A DNA stretch of 64,000 bases, taken from the NCBI RefSeq assembly GCF_900106645.1, contig NZ_FNMV01000002.1, forward strand, positions 299,690 to 363,689. Direction: 5' to 3'. A program made the position numbers and the translations under genes. Positions 37,089 through 46,477 of the stretch are shown one piece after another; within the stretch, counting starts at the first letter, position 1; every line of letters starts with the position of its first letter. Below the pieces are notes generated by a model. The model had not been told where the DNA came from, did no database searches, and was given only the letters and a program-made list of their open reading frames with translations. Origin of the DNA: Flavobacterium degerlachei (lineage in GTDB: Bacteria; Bacteroidota; Bacteroidia; Flavobacteriales; Flavobacteriaceae).

Positions 37089-37490
37089 CTATTTCCAGCT
37101 GAAAGTGATTCTTTTTTCTATTTCGCTATTCAAACTTAAGAAAACAGGACATGTCATCGCTGTTCTCTCTAGAATAGTTCTATTTTTGAGATCAACATCA
37201 ATATTCATTTGAAATAAAATTTCAATCGCTCCAATTCTCCTTGGTTCCGCATTCATAATCTTAGTAACTGATGCTATAGCTCCAGTCATATCGACATCTA
37301 AATCACGGGCTTTGATTCCCATCACGGTCATCATGCAACTGCCCAACGCATTTGCAACGGTATCCGTTGGCGAAAAAGCTTCACCTTTTCCTTTATTATC
37401 TAAAGGTGCATCAGAAATAATTTCGATTCCGGATTGTAAGTGTATTGATGATGTTCTTAACTCACCTAGATAGGTTACTTTTGATGTCAT
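37089..37490 (-). CDS. OsmC family protein
   Basis: A 133-residue OsmC/Ohr-type protein. Catalytic cysteines are visible in ANALGSCMMTVMGIKA (about residues 47-62) and TAMTCPVFLSL (about 111-121), the pair used to reduce organic hydroperoxides. The start codon overlaps the stop of the upstream LysM gene in the form TAATG, which implies translational coupling although the two functions are not obviously related. Confidence 0.85.
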   Translation of the reverse strand: MTSKVTYLGELRTSSIHLQSGIEIISDAPLDNKGKGEAFSPTDTVANALGSCMMTVMGIKARDLDVDMTGAIASVTKIMNAEPRRIGAIEILFQMNIDVDLKNRTILERTAMTCPVFLSLNSEIEKRITFSWK

Positions 37491-39451
37491 TAGTTTGCTT
37501 CTTTCAAAGTTAAATCAGTATCGTAATACATGATAAATACTCCTTTATTAGTATATCCCCCATCAGGTTTTTTATAATACTCGAATTTATTTTCCACTTG
37601 TTTTGTCGCGGCAGCATTCACGGTTTCTTCAAAAGTCTTGTCTTGTACCAATCGCATCATAGTATCAAATGTCACATCAAAACCACGAGTTGCAAAGTCA
37701 CTTGGATAGATATTATTTATCTTTCTAAATTCTTTATCAAAAATAGCAGCTTCAGCAGAGTCATTATCACGAGTAACCGAAGGATACATTAATTTCAATT
37801 TTGTTAGATTCAAAAATTTAATTTCATCAGTGTCCAAAGTTTCATTTGACTCTAAGATCACTAACTGCACTTGATATCCAGACATTGAACTAACCATAGC
37901 CGAAATTGTCGTTTTTATCATCCAGGTATTCCCGGTTTCCATCACAACATAGTTCATTCTATCTTTAACTAACATGCTTTTCAAGCTTTCAGTAGAAACG
38001 CTACCATTTTCTTTGAATGCCACAAATGGAACATCTTTTTGATATTCTTTAATATACTTAACAATTGATTCTTTCTTTCTGTCAACCACTGCCATAATAT
38101 TTCCATTATGAGCTCTCATATAGTCAAACATAGCATTTTTAATCACTTCGTTTGCAGGTATCGTTTGATATAAATTATTAAAAGGATTCCCTACATCCTT
38201 CGACAATGGCGAAATAACAGGAATATTCCTTTCACTCAATAACTGAGCGGCAGTTTCAGCATTACTTTGGTAAAAAGGTCCAATTAAAGCATTGGCAGTT
38301 GAAAGATTATTATTTCTAATAATAGCAGCTACATTTGAACCATTTTTAGTTTCTTCAGAATCATAAATCTCCACATCAATAGGAAGACCTAAAACTTTAG
38401 CAGAATCAATAGCCATCAAAGCTCCTGCATAGAAATCTAAAGTCATGTTCAAAAACTTATCTTTTTTCAAACGATTTGAAGTTGAATTGATAGTATCGCC
38501 TTCTACCCTAGCGATGTTAAATGGTAAAAGCAACACCATTTTTTTACGCTTACCTAAACTGATTTTTTTAGATAAAGCAGTATACTCTTTTTTATCCTCT
38601 TGCAGAGCAGACATTTTAGAAGGCACCTTCAAAATCATACCTATTTCAACACCGTCCTTAAGCTCAGGATTAAGTGCAATGAACTCTTCCTGAGTCAGAC
38701 CGAATGTCTTAGACAGACTATAAAGAGTTTCTTTGGGTTGAACTTCATAAGTCGTATAAACAATTTCCGTTTTTTCTTTTAATGGCTTCTGAATTGCATC
38801 TTCTTTTTTTACTTCTAGCTGCTCAAGAACTTTAGCCGCCTTAGGTACACTTCCTTTTATTATTAATCTATATCCAATAGGTAAACCCGTTACAATTTCA
38901 GGATTGCGTTTTTCAAGTTCCGCAATTGTAATTCCGTATTTTCTAGAAATAGAGTATTTAGTTTCTTTAGGAAGCACATCATGATAAATCACTTTCTCTT
39001 GCGCTACAGCCACAGCCGCCACAGCTGTATTTACCGTTTTATTTTTTACAGGAATAACCAGCGTTTGCCCTATTTTCAATCCGTCATTTTCGAGAAATGG
39101 ATTGGCTTTTTTCAATTCATCATCTGAAATTCCGTATTGCTTTTCAATACCGTACAAAGTTTCTTTTGGTGTTACTAAGTGCGTAATTGCTTTCGCATTT
39201 ACTTTGGCCGGAAGGCTTGTAACTTTATTAGTCGATTTACTTGGAATCAGCAGAACACTATTTGGCTTCAAACCATTTTGTACGTCTGGATTTAATTGAT
39301 AAATATCAAATGGAGTAACATTATACTTCAATGCAATTTGAACTATCGTTTCCCCTTTTTCCACTTTATGCGTAATCGCTTTTTCTTGTGCAAAAACAGT
39401 ATTGGTCATCAGTACTATGGTAATACAAATCGAAAAAAAATACTTCATCAT
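37490..39451 (-). CDS. LysM-repeat protein with periplasmic-binding-protein-like C-terminal domain
   Basis: A 653-residue exported protein. A signal peptide (about 1-21) is followed by four LysM domains (about 26-70, 89-135, 153-200, 228-275), each with the (V/L).KGET or PKET start and the NP turn, which bind peptidoglycan. The rest (about 300-653) resembles a type I periplasmic-binding (Leu/Ile/Val-type) domain with GKRKKMVLLLPFN and IGPFYQSNAETAAQLLSERN. It probably docks to the cell wall and senses or organises something there. The two adjacent ATG codons (MMKYFF) give ambiguity of one residue. Confidence 0.83.
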   Translation of the reverse strand: MMKYFFSICITIVLMTNTVFAQEKAITHKVEKGETIVQIALKYNVTPFDIYQLNPDVQNGLKPNSVLLIPSKSTNKVTSLPAKVNAKAITHLVTPKETLYGIEKQYGISDDELKKANPFLENDGLKIGQTLVIPVKNKTVNTAVAAVAVAQEKVIYHDVLPKETKYSISRKYGITIAELEKRNPEIVTGLPIGYRLIIKGSVPKAAKVLEQLEVKKEDAIQKPLKEKTEIVYTTYEVQPKETLYSLSKTFGLTQEEFIALNPELKDGVEIGMILKVPSKMSALQEDKKEYTALSKKISLGKRKKMVLLLPFNIARVEGDTINSTSNRLKKDKFLNMTLDFYAGALMAIDSAKVLGLPIDVEIYDSEETKNGSNVAAIIRNNNLSTANALIGPFYQSNAETAAQLLSERNIPVISPLSKDVGNPFNNLYQTIPANEVIKNAMFDYMRAHNGNIMAVVDRKKESIVKYIKEYQKDVPFVAFKENGSVSTESLKSMLVKDRMNYVVMETGNTWMIKTTISAMVSSMSGYQVQLVILESNETLDTDEIKFLNLTKLKLMYPSVTRDNDSAEAAIFDKEFRKINNIYPSDFATRGFDVTFDTMMRLVQDKTFEETVNAAATKQVENKFEYYKKPDGGYTNKGVFIMYYDTDLTLKEAN

Positions 39452-39487
39452 TTATATATTATAAAAATTATTAATTCAAAGACAACA

Positions 39488-39525
39488 AAACGGTATCAAA
39501 TTTTATTCCAAAATCTGATACCGTT
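39488..39525 (-). terminator. Intrinsic terminator of guaA
   Basis: AAACGGTATCA pairs with TGATACCGTTT around a 16-base loop, with a short T-tract on the minus side. It follows the guaA stop codon. Confidence 0.6.
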
Positions 39526-39580
39526 TATATAAAGAACATTTTAAACAAAGATTCTTAAGAAAAGTAAGAAGCTGTAAAGC

Positions 39581-41110
39581 CTATTCCCACTCAATAGTTG
39601 CTGGTGGTTTTGAGCTAATGTCATACACTACTCTATTAACACCTTTTACTTTATTTATGATATCATTAGAAACTTTCATCAAGAAATCATATGGTAAATG
39701 AACCCAGTCAGCTGTCATACCATCCGTAGATTCAACTGCACGAAGCGCCACTACTTTTTCGTAAGTACGCTCGTCTCCCATTACACCTACACTATTTACA
39801 GGAAGAAGGATTGCTCCTGCTTGCCATACTTTATCATACAATCCCCAAGATTTTAGTCCATCTATAAAGACAGCATCAACATCTTGCAGAATACTCACTT
39901 TCTCTGGCGTGATATCTCCTAAGATACGAATTGACAATCCAGGTCCAGGAAAAGGATGTCTTCCTAGCAATTCAGCATCAATTCCTAAACTAGCCCCTAC
40001 TCTACGTACTTCATCTTTAAAAAGCATACGAAGCGGCTCCACAATTTTCAATTTCATATAATCAGGCAAACCACCTACATTATGATGCGATTTTATAGTT
40101 GCTGATGGTCCTTTTACAGAAACAGATTCGATTACATCAGGATATATAGTTCCTTGTGCTAACCATTTTACATCTTCAATTAAATGCGACTCATCGTCGA
40201 AAACTTCGATAAACACACGTCCAATAATTTTACGTTTCGTTTCAGGATCACTAACTCCTGCCAATTCTGACAAGAAACGATCTCCAGCATCAACGCCTTT
40301 AACATTCAATCCCATTCCTTTGTATTGATCCAATACTTGAGCAAATTCGTTCTTACGAAGCAAACCGTTATTAACAAAAATACAATATAGATTTTTACCA
40401 ATCGCTTGATGCAATAAAACCGCTGCTACTGTAGAATCTACACCACCAGAAAGTCCAAGAACTACTTTATCGTCTTGAATTTTTTCTTTTAGTTCGGCAA
40501 CCATATCCTCAACAAAAGCGTTAGGAGTAAAGTTTTGTGGAACTTCAGCAATTTTAACCAAGAAATTCTCTAGCATTTTTGATCCATCTGTGGAGTGAAA
40601 TACTTCAGGATGGTACTGTATCGCATAGGTAGTTTCTCCTTCGATTTTATAAGCGGCAAATTCCACATCATGAGTACTAGCCAACTTCACCCCATTTGTA
40701 GGTAATGCTTTAATACTATCACTATGACTCATCCAAACCTGACTGTTAAGGTCAACTCCTTCAAAGAAAGTTTCGTCTGGTTTTATATAAGACAAATTAG
40801 CCCTACCATATTCTCTGGTGTTTGAAGCGGCTACTTCTCCACCACTAAAATGAGCTAAATACTGTGCTCCGTAACATACGGCAAGCATAGGTAGCTTTCC
40901 TCTAATTTGAGATAAATCAGGGTGTGGCGCATCTTCTCCTCTAACAGAAAAAGGGCTACCTCCAAGAATTACGGCTTTATAAGGGGACAAATCACTCGGA
41001 AAATGATTGTATGGGAAAATTTCGCAGAATATATTTAATTCGCGAACTCTACGCGCAATAAGCTGTGTATATTGCGATCCGAAATCTAAAATAAGTACGT
41101 TGTGTTGCAT
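39581..41110 (-). CDS. guaA: GMP synthase (glutamine-hydrolysing)
   Basis: A 509-residue enzyme that converts XMP to GMP with glutamine and ATP. The glutaminase half has nucleophile Cys in [13 protein letters not shown] and the His-Glu pair in QYHPEVFHS. The ATP-pyrophosphatase loop is [17 protein letters not shown] (about 219-235), and the dimer domain ends [18 protein letters not shown]. The ATG at [12 protein letters not shown] is chosen; a TTG two codons upstream is part of the promoter box. The predicted leader is nearly absent. Confidence 0.95.
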   Translation of the reverse strand: MQHNVLILDFGSQYTQLIARRVRELNIFCEIFPYNHFPSDLSPYKAVILGGSPFSVRGEDAPHPDLSQIRGKLPMLAVCYGAQYLAHFSGGEVAASNTREYGRANLSYIKPDETFFEGVDLNSQVWMSHSDSIKALPTNGVKLASTHDVEFAAYKIEGETTYAIQYHPEVFHSTDGSKMLENFLVKIAEVPQNFTPNAFVEDMVAELKEKIQDDKVVLGLSGGVDSTVAAVLLHQAIGKNLYCIFVNNGLLRKNEFAQVLDQYKGMGLNVKGVDAGDRFLSELAGVSDPETKRKIIGRVFIEVFDDESHLIEDVKWLAQGTIYPDVIESVSVKGPSATIKSHHNVGGLPDYMKLKIVEPLRMLFKDEVRRVGASLGIDAELLGRHPFPGPGLSIRILGDITPEKVSILQDVDAVFIDGLKSWGLYDKVWQAGAILLPVNSVGVMGDERTYEKVVALRAVESTDGMTADWVHLPYDFLMKVSNDIINKVKGVNRVVYDISSKPPATIEWE

Positions 41111-41455
41111 GCGCAAAAATACTTTTTATATTCGGAATTGAAAAATTGAATTTTAAAAAAATTTATTTTTTTTCTATCAGTAAATAATGTAGACTTAAAA
41201 ACTCGTAAACTAAAAATAGATTCTCTTCTGCCAGGATCAATTAGTAAATTAGATTAATTGAAAATTATAAGAATTCCCTTCACAACTAAAAACAGCAAAT
41301 CTAAATTCAAAAGCACTCCCAACAAGCTGTTTAAAAACGAATTAACTCAGATCTCGCATTAAACAAAATCATTAAAAAGTAGAAGCGTAAGCAAACAAAA
41401 AAATAATTCCGTTTAATTATCTACTTTTACAAACTCAAATTTTAAAACAACTATT
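41111..41455. other. Intergenic region between guaA and the small lipoprotein gene
   Basis: About 345 bases of AT-rich sequence without a supported gene. It holds the guaA promoter at its left end and, at the right, a TACTTTTA stretch that could be a degenerate -7 box for the lipoprotein gene. No repeat or RNA is recognised in the middle. Confidence 0.55.
41114..41121 (-). promoter_or_regulatory. -7 box (TATTTTTG) immediately upstream of guaA
   Basis: On the minus strand TATTTTTG ends three bases before the guaA ATG. Transcription starting about 5-7 bases after the box would begin at or next to the ATG, giving a leaderless or nearly leaderless mRNA. Confidence 0.45.
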
Positions 41456-41983
41456 TTGAAAATAAAAAAATTTACAGCAATCGCCATTTTTGGTATTTTA
41501 ATTGCTTCTTGTAGCGTAATTGATAGTTTACTGACTTTTACAATATCAAACCAAACTACTTTTAAAATTGCCAGCGGATTCCCCTTAAACATTGCTTCTG
41601 AAATTGTTACACCTGATGTCACCACTAATTCAAGTACTGTTTTTGAGAACAACAATACAAAAGCAGATTTAGTAAAAGACGTAAAATTAGATGAGTTAAA
41701 ACTGACTATAACAGATCCTACTGATAAAACCTTCAGTTTTTTAAAGTCTATACATATATTTATATCAACAGATGCTAATGATGAAATTGAATTGGCTTAT
41801 TTAGAAAACATCAATTCTACTTCAAATACGATAACACTAATTTGCACTTCAGAAAAACTAGATAAATACGTAAAAGCGTCTTCTTATAAATTAAGAACTA
41901 AGGCAACTATAGGGGAAACGGTAACGAAAGATATTACAGTACTTTCAGACATGAAGTTCAAAGTCACTGCAGATCCTTTTTAG
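41456..41983 (+). CDS. Hypothetical lipoprotein
   Basis: A 175-residue protein with lipobox GILIASCSVID (Cys about residue 19). The mature part is rich in Thr, Ser and beta-strands, with FKSIHIFIS-like segments, and looks like a small beta-sandwich surface lipoprotein. No family is recognised. The start codon is TTG: it is the first codon that leaves an intact lipoprotein signal, and no nearby in-frame ATG exists. The next gene is convergent. Confidence 0.6.
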   Translation: MKIKKFTAIAIFGILIASCSVIDSLLTFTISNQTTFKIASGFPLNIASEIVTPDVTTNSSTVFENNNTKADLVKDVKLDELKLTITDPTDKTFSFLKSIHIFISTDANDEIELAYLENINSTSNTITLICTSEKLDKYVKASSYKLRTKATIGETVTKDITVLSDMKFKVTADPF

Positions 41984-42007
41984 TCCATAAAGTATAAAAA
42001 GCAACTC

Positions 42008-42709
42008 TTATTCTTTTATAAATGTAAACTTAGATTTAACTCCTGTATCAAAATTATTCCACAAGTCCGACATTAACATGGTTCCTTCGGCATCATAAAT
42101 ATAAAAGGCTCCTGTATTTCCGCCCAAAGCCCCACGATTCAAAGCTTCTAACTCTAAATAATTCAAACCCTCTTGAAGTTCTATTTTTATGTCTTTAAAA
42201 TTGGTGTCTAGGTATAAATTATTTGCTAAAATAGTACTCTTGTAATTGCGTATAATTGTCGCTTTTATTAAATCGCCATCGATAGCACCATAATCCCGTA
42301 CTCGAATCATTAAAGTTTTTGACTTGGTTCGAATGACTCCAAAATTCAAGTCCTTTACATTAAGATAAGAAGTATCCTCTTTTAGCCCATTATTGACTAA
42401 TGATTTATCAATACTTTTATTCATTTTATCTCGTACCTCATCCCCAGGATTAATAAAATCATTGGTTTGAATCATAGAAATAGGATCAGGATCGCCAATT
42501 TTAAAATTAGTGCTAGGTAGTTTGTATTCCGGTTTTTTAAAAATATCGGGCGCTATAATATCCCGAGGTGCAACCTTTAAAGGCGTTGCTTTTTTGGTTT
42601 TAATACCTATATCTATAGGAGGTATTACTTTAAACTTAGAACTGAACTCGGCTTGAGAATAGCCGTTTATTGTCATGCACATTATAATAACCAATAATAC
42701 CTGTTTCAT
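42008..42709 (-). CDS. Secreted protein, paralogue of the adjacent 190-residue protein
   Basis: A 233-residue exported protein with a signal peptide (cleavage near GYSQA, residue about 19). It shares layout and short motifs with the protein encoded upstream: FSSKFKVIPP, an isoleucine/proline-rich stretch, VRDYGAIDGDLI, FKDIKIELQEGLNYLELEALN, GGNTGAFYIYDAEG and SDLWNN. The C-terminal half therefore looks like the same beta-domain, with an extra insert in this copy. Function is unknown; extracellular or periplasmic by its signal. Confidence 0.7.
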   Translation of the reverse strand: MKQVLLVIIMCMTINGYSQAEFSSKFKVIPPIDIGIKTKKATPLKVAPRDIIAPDIFKKPEYKLPSTNFKIGDPDPISMIQTNDFINPGDEVRDKMNKSIDKSLVNNGLKEDTSYLNVKDLNFGVIRTKSKTLMIRVRDYGAIDGDLIKATIIRNYKSTILANNLYLDTNFKDIKIELQEGLNYLELEALNRGALGGNTGAFYIYDAEGTMLMSDLWNNFDTGVKSKFTFIKE

Positions 42710-42839
42710 ATTATACCACTTTGTTTTTAAATACTCTAAATATCAAGTTGCGACAAATATACCAAGCTTTCTATTTAGAAAACAAAACCTCTGGCGAACA
42801 TTAAAAAAAATTTAACCCTATCCGATTGAAAAACAATAT

Positions 42840-43412
42840 TTATTGCTTGTCTACTATTATGGTAGCCATATAGCCTTGGCCTATATTCCATTGGCTAGTA
42901 GAAATTAACTGTCCTTTATCATCATATACTTTAAATTCGGCTGTATTAGGAGCAGCAAACCCTTCATTCAACGCTTCAAAATCGATTCTATTTACCCCTT
43001 TTTCAAGCTGCACTACAAATCCTTTAAAGTCACCTTCCAAAAGAACATCATAATCTATAACTTTATAATTTACATAAATCCTAATGCGGTCCCCGTCAAC
43101 ATAAGCCCCATCTCGATATTCCACTTTTGCTGTATTAGAATTCGTTTTATAAATCCCTAAATCTTGATTTCTTAGATACGCTTTAGCCCCTACAAAGACT
43201 TCATTTTTAGGTACTTTAAAATTATTTTCTGGAAATACAGACGGAATATAAGGTATAACTGTAGGTGGCCCAGCAATTGATGGAACTACTGGTTTAATTT
43301 TTACCTCTTTACTTTTAGGAGCTATCGCTTTAAATTTAGTACCAATTTCATTCTGGGAATACCCTTGTACAGAGAGTCCTATTATTAATATTAAAAAGAA
43401 AATTCGATTCAT
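42840..43412 (-). CDS. Secreted protein, paralogue of the adjacent 233-residue protein
   Basis: A 190-residue exported protein with a signal peptide (NRIFFLILIIGLSVQGYSQ, cleavage about residue 20). Matching motifs with its neighbour are IGTKFKAIAPKS, the proline-rich PSIAGPPTVIPYIPSVFP, VEYRDGAYVDGDRI, FKGFVVQLEKGVNRIDFEAL, NTAEFKVYDDKG and SQWNIGQGY. An ATG seven codons earlier is possible, but the signal peptide begins at the chosen one. The two genes are 130 bases apart in the same direction. No known family. Confidence 0.7.
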   Translation of the reverse strand: MNRIFFLILIIGLSVQGYSQNEIGTKFKAIAPKSKEVKIKPVVPSIAGPPTVIPYIPSVFPENNFKVPKNEVFVGAKAYLRNQDLGIYKTNSNTAKVEYRDGAYVDGDRIRIYVNYKVIDYDVLLEGDFKGFVVQLEKGVNRIDFEALNEGFAAPNTAEFKVYDDKGQLISTSQWNIGQGYMATIIVDKQ

Positions 43413-43688
43413 AATCCTTGTGTATTGATTCATTAATTTGTGTAATTTTTTTTAAAAATAAAAAACCAATATTATAAAAACATAAAAATGGCATTCTTTT
43501 ACTTTCCTTTATAACTTCATATTTTCGAATTTATTACATTTTGGCTTTAAAACCATCTGATTAAAATCGAACTTTTTTATATAAAATCAGTATTTTTTAT
43601 TTTACTATTTTTCATAAATTGCAAAAAATATACCAATTTTTAAATCAGGCTAAATTACTTTCCAAACAGCCTTAAAAAACAAAACAAA

Positions 43689-44099
43689 ATGAAAAGAGAA
43701 AACATATTATCAGGCTCTCCTTGGGAAGATAAAATGGGGTATTGTCGTGCTGTACGTATAGGAAACAGCATCGAAGTTTCAGGAACAGTTGCAATAGTAG
43801 ATGGTGACAAAGTAAAAGCCACCGATGCCTATGCCCAAACCTTCAATATTCTTGAAAGAGTTGAAAAGGTACTCGAGGACTTAAATACAAGCATGAAGGA
43901 TGTCATTCGTACCAGAATATTCACCACTGACATTACTACTTTTGAGGATGTTGCCAAAGCACATGCCGCTTTTTTCAAGGACATTAAACCTACAACAGGA
44001 TTCTATGAAATCAGTAAATTAGTAGCACCAGAATATCTCGTTGAAATAGAATTTACGGCCGTACTTGCTGAAAAGTACCATAATTTGGATGTATTGTAA
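43689..44099 (+). CDS. RidA family protein
   Basis: A 136-residue RidA/YjgF-type protein. The family deaminates reactive imines and enamines from PLP enzymes. The substrate-binding arginine is in DVIRTRIFTTD (about 74-84), and the C-terminal LVEIEFTAVL completes the family signature. Its trimeric fold is predicted from the family. It is 43 bases before the chloride-channel-like gene and could share its transcript. Confidence 0.85.
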   Translation: MKRENILSGSPWEDKMGYCRAVRIGNSIEVSGTVAIVDGDKVKATDAYAQTFNILERVEKVLEDLNTSMKDVIRTRIFTTDITTFEDVAKAHAAFFKDIKPTTGFYEISKLVAPEYLVEIEFTAVLAEKYHNLDVL

Positions 44100-44142
44100 T
44101 ACTTTAGCAAAATAGTATTTGGCAATTCCCCTAAAGAAAAGA

Positions 44143-45396
44143 ATGATTTCAGAAAAAATTAAAAAAACAATATTGCTCTCCCTCAAATGGATTCTCATTT
44201 GTGTATTGATAGGCTTCTTCTCTGGTTCTGCTTCCGCATTTTTATTAGTGGCCTTAGAATGGGCGGCAGAGTATAGGGGCGAAAATAGCTGGATACTTTG
44301 GCTTTTGCCCATAGGAGGTTTACTTATAGGACTATTGTACCATTATTATGGATCATCTGCAGTAAGAGGGAATAATTTATTGTTAGAAGAATATGAAACG
44401 CCAAAAAAGACGATCCCGTTAAAAATGGCTCCTTTAGTACTCTTTGGAACCATCATTACCCATCTTTTTGGTGGATCAGCAGGTCGTGAAGGAACAGCCG
44501 TACAAATGGGTGGCTCTATTGCTGATCAATTTACAAGGATTTTTAAACTCGATAATTCAGAAAGAAAGACAATCATCATCTTAGGGATAAGCGCAGGATT
44601 TGCTTCTGTTTTCGGTACGCCATTAGCGGGAGCTTTATTCGCTTTAGAGGTTTTGTACTTCAGCAAGGTCAGCTATAAAAGCATAATTTTATCTTTTTTG
44701 GTCGCATTTATCGCCTACTTCACGGTTGAAATTTGGGCAGTAAAACACACGCATTATTCCATCCCCATAGTTCCTGACATTAATATCAATACACTGCTTT
44801 GGATTATTCCAATTAGTATCGTATTTGGACTAACAGCCATGCTCTTTTCCAGAAGCACACATTTTTGGGGCACTTTATTTGCAAAAATCCAATACCCACC
44901 ATTGCGTCCCTTTGTTGGAGGAATTGTGTTTGCTGTAGTAATTTATTTCATTGGCACAACAAAATATCTGGGCTTAGGAGTCCCAATTATCGTGAATTCT
45001 TTTTCGGAACCTAGCGAGTATTATGATTTTTTAGCTAAAATATTATTTACAGGATTTACTTTAGGTGCTGGTTTTAAAGGTGGTGAAGTCACTCCCCTTT
45101 TCTTTATTGGTGCGACACTAGGAAGCACACTGTCGTTATTTGTCCCCCTTCCTATTGCCTTATTGGCAGGAATGGGCTTCGTGGCTGTATTTTCGGGTGC
45201 CACACATACTCCTATTGCCTGTACCGTTATGGGAATAGAGCTTTTTGGAATACAAAGTGGCGCATACATCGGACTTGCCTGTTTTATTGCTTATTTAGCA
45301 TCAGGTTCAATCGGAATTTATCATTCTCAGATCGTTCGTGGACCGAAACATTATTTGTACCAAAAATTAAAAAGAAAAAAACTGGATAATTTTTAA
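44143..45396 (+). CDS. CLC family transporter, possible fluoride-exporting type
   Basis: A 417-residue CLC channel/antiporter with about 10-12 helices. The GREGT(AVQM) motif (about residues 112-120) holds the gating glutamate, and GAGFKGGEVTPLFFIGATLG (about 307-326) is the later pore motif. The first pore motif, usually GSGIPE, is replaced by SAVRGNNLLLEE, and GREGP is GREGT. These replacements resemble the CLC-F clade of fluoride/proton antiporters rather than chloride channels (inference). No fluoride riboswitch is seen upstream. The ATG is preferred over an upstream TTG. Confidence 0.85.
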   Translation: MISEKIKKTILLSLKWILICVLIGFFSGSASAFLLVALEWAAEYRGENSWILWLLPIGGLLIGLLYHYYGSSAVRGNNLLLEEYETPKKTIPLKMAPLVLFGTIITHLFGGSAGREGTAVQMGGSIADQFTRIFKLDNSERKTIIILGISAGFASVFGTPLAGALFALEVLYFSKVSYKSIILSFLVAFIAYFTVEIWAVKHTHYSIPIVPDININTLLWIIPISIVFGLTAMLFSRSTHFWGTLFAKIQYPPLRPFVGGIVFAVVIYFIGTTKYLGLGVPIIVNSFSEPSEYYDFLAKILFTGFTLGAGFKGGEVTPLFFIGATLGSTLSLFVPLPIALLAGMGFVAVFSGATHTPIACTVMGIELFGIQSGAYIGLACFIAYLASGSIGIYHSQIVRGPKHYLYQKLKRKKLDNF

Positions 45397-45463
45397 ATTC
45401 GCAAAACGTGTTATTTACTAAATGATTTCAAACTTTACATTAAAAAATGTAATTTCGCAGACT

Positions 45464-46471
45464 ATGAAAATACAAGACATTCAAGCGATACAGTTGTTAT
45501 TGGCAACACCAAAAAAAATTGCAATAATTCCACATAAAGGTCCTGATGGCGATGCTATGGGTTCCACTTTAGGATTATATCATTTTTTATTGAAAAATAA
45601 TCATAAACCGACCGTCATTGCGCCAAATGAATTTCCCGATTTTCTGGCTTGGCTTCCAGGTTCAGAAACGGTTAAAATATTCGAAAAAGAAAGAGAAAAT
45701 AGTGTAAAAATTCTTGAGGAGGCCGACCTAATTTTTACTTTAGATTTTAATGCTTTACACCGTGTAGGTGGCGGAATGGAAGAGGTATTAGCCGAGATGA
45801 AAGCGCCTTTTATCATGATCGACCACCATCAAAAACCGGATGATTATGCTGCATACACCTATTCAGATACTTCGATTGGATCAACATGCGAAATGCTTTA
45901 TAACTTTATTTCCTTTCTTGGAAAAAAAGAAGATATCGACAAAACGATCGGAACTTGCATTTATACCGGAATTCTTACTGATTCTGGTTCGTTCCGGTTT
46001 CCTGGAACCACAGGAAATACACATCGAATTGTTGCAGAATTAATAGATTTAGGTGTAGAGAACACGAAAATACCTAGCTTACTATTTGAAAACAGCTCTT
46101 ACAGTCGCTTGCAGCTTCTTGGTAGAGCACTTCAAAATCTGAAGGTTTTATCTGAGCATCAAACTGCCTATACCACACTGACCCAAGAGGAACTAGATAC
46201 TTTTGACTATATAAAAGGAGATACTGAAGGTATTGTAAATTATGGTCTGAGTATAAAAGGCATTGTTTTTACAGCTATTTTTATCGAAAACAAAGATGAG
46301 AAAATAATCAAAATTTCATTCCGTTCCCAAGGTGACTTTGATGTAAACCAATTTGCAAGAGATCATTTTCAAGGAGGTGGACATCGCAATGCCGCCGGTG
46401 GAAAATCGGAAGTATCAATGGAGGAAACCATACGTAAATTTGAAGATTTAGTAACAAACCTAACGATATAA
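45464..46471 (+). CDS. nrnA: DHH/DHHA1 phosphoesterase (NrnA-like)
   Basis: A 335-residue cytosolic enzyme related to NrnA oligoribonuclease/pAp phosphatase. DHH motifs are HKGPDGDAMGS (N-terminal metal ligands), FTLDFNALHRVGGG, and MIDHHQKPDD (about 112-121). The C-terminal DHHA1 has GGGHRNAAGGKS (about 310-321). It should clear very short RNAs and/or pAp. The ATG at KIQDIQAIQ is chosen; an earlier in-frame ATG would add 14 residues outside the family. It is the first gene of an operon with gldI and two PPIases. Confidence 0.87.
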   Translation: MKIQDIQAIQLLLATPKKIAIIPHKGPDGDAMGSTLGLYHFLLKNNHKPTVIAPNEFPDFLAWLPGSETVKIFEKERENSVKILEEADLIFTLDFNALHRVGGGMEEVLAEMKAPFIMIDHHQKPDDYAAYTYSDTSIGSTCEMLYNFISFLGKKEDIDKTIGTCIYTGILTDSGSFRFPGTTGNTHRIVAELIDLGVENTKIPSLLFENSSYSRLQLLGRALQNLKVLSEHQTAYTTLTQEELDTFDYIKGDTEGIVNYGLSIKGIVFTAIFIENKDEKIIKISFRSQGDFDVNQFARDHFQGGGHRNAAGGKSEVSMEETIRKFEDLVTNLTI

Positions 46472-46477
46472 TAGATT

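Noticed and set aside
44100..44142. Fluoride riboswitch before the CLC gene
   Set aside because: The gap after the RidA gene is only 43 bases and holds none of the conserved riboswitch core.
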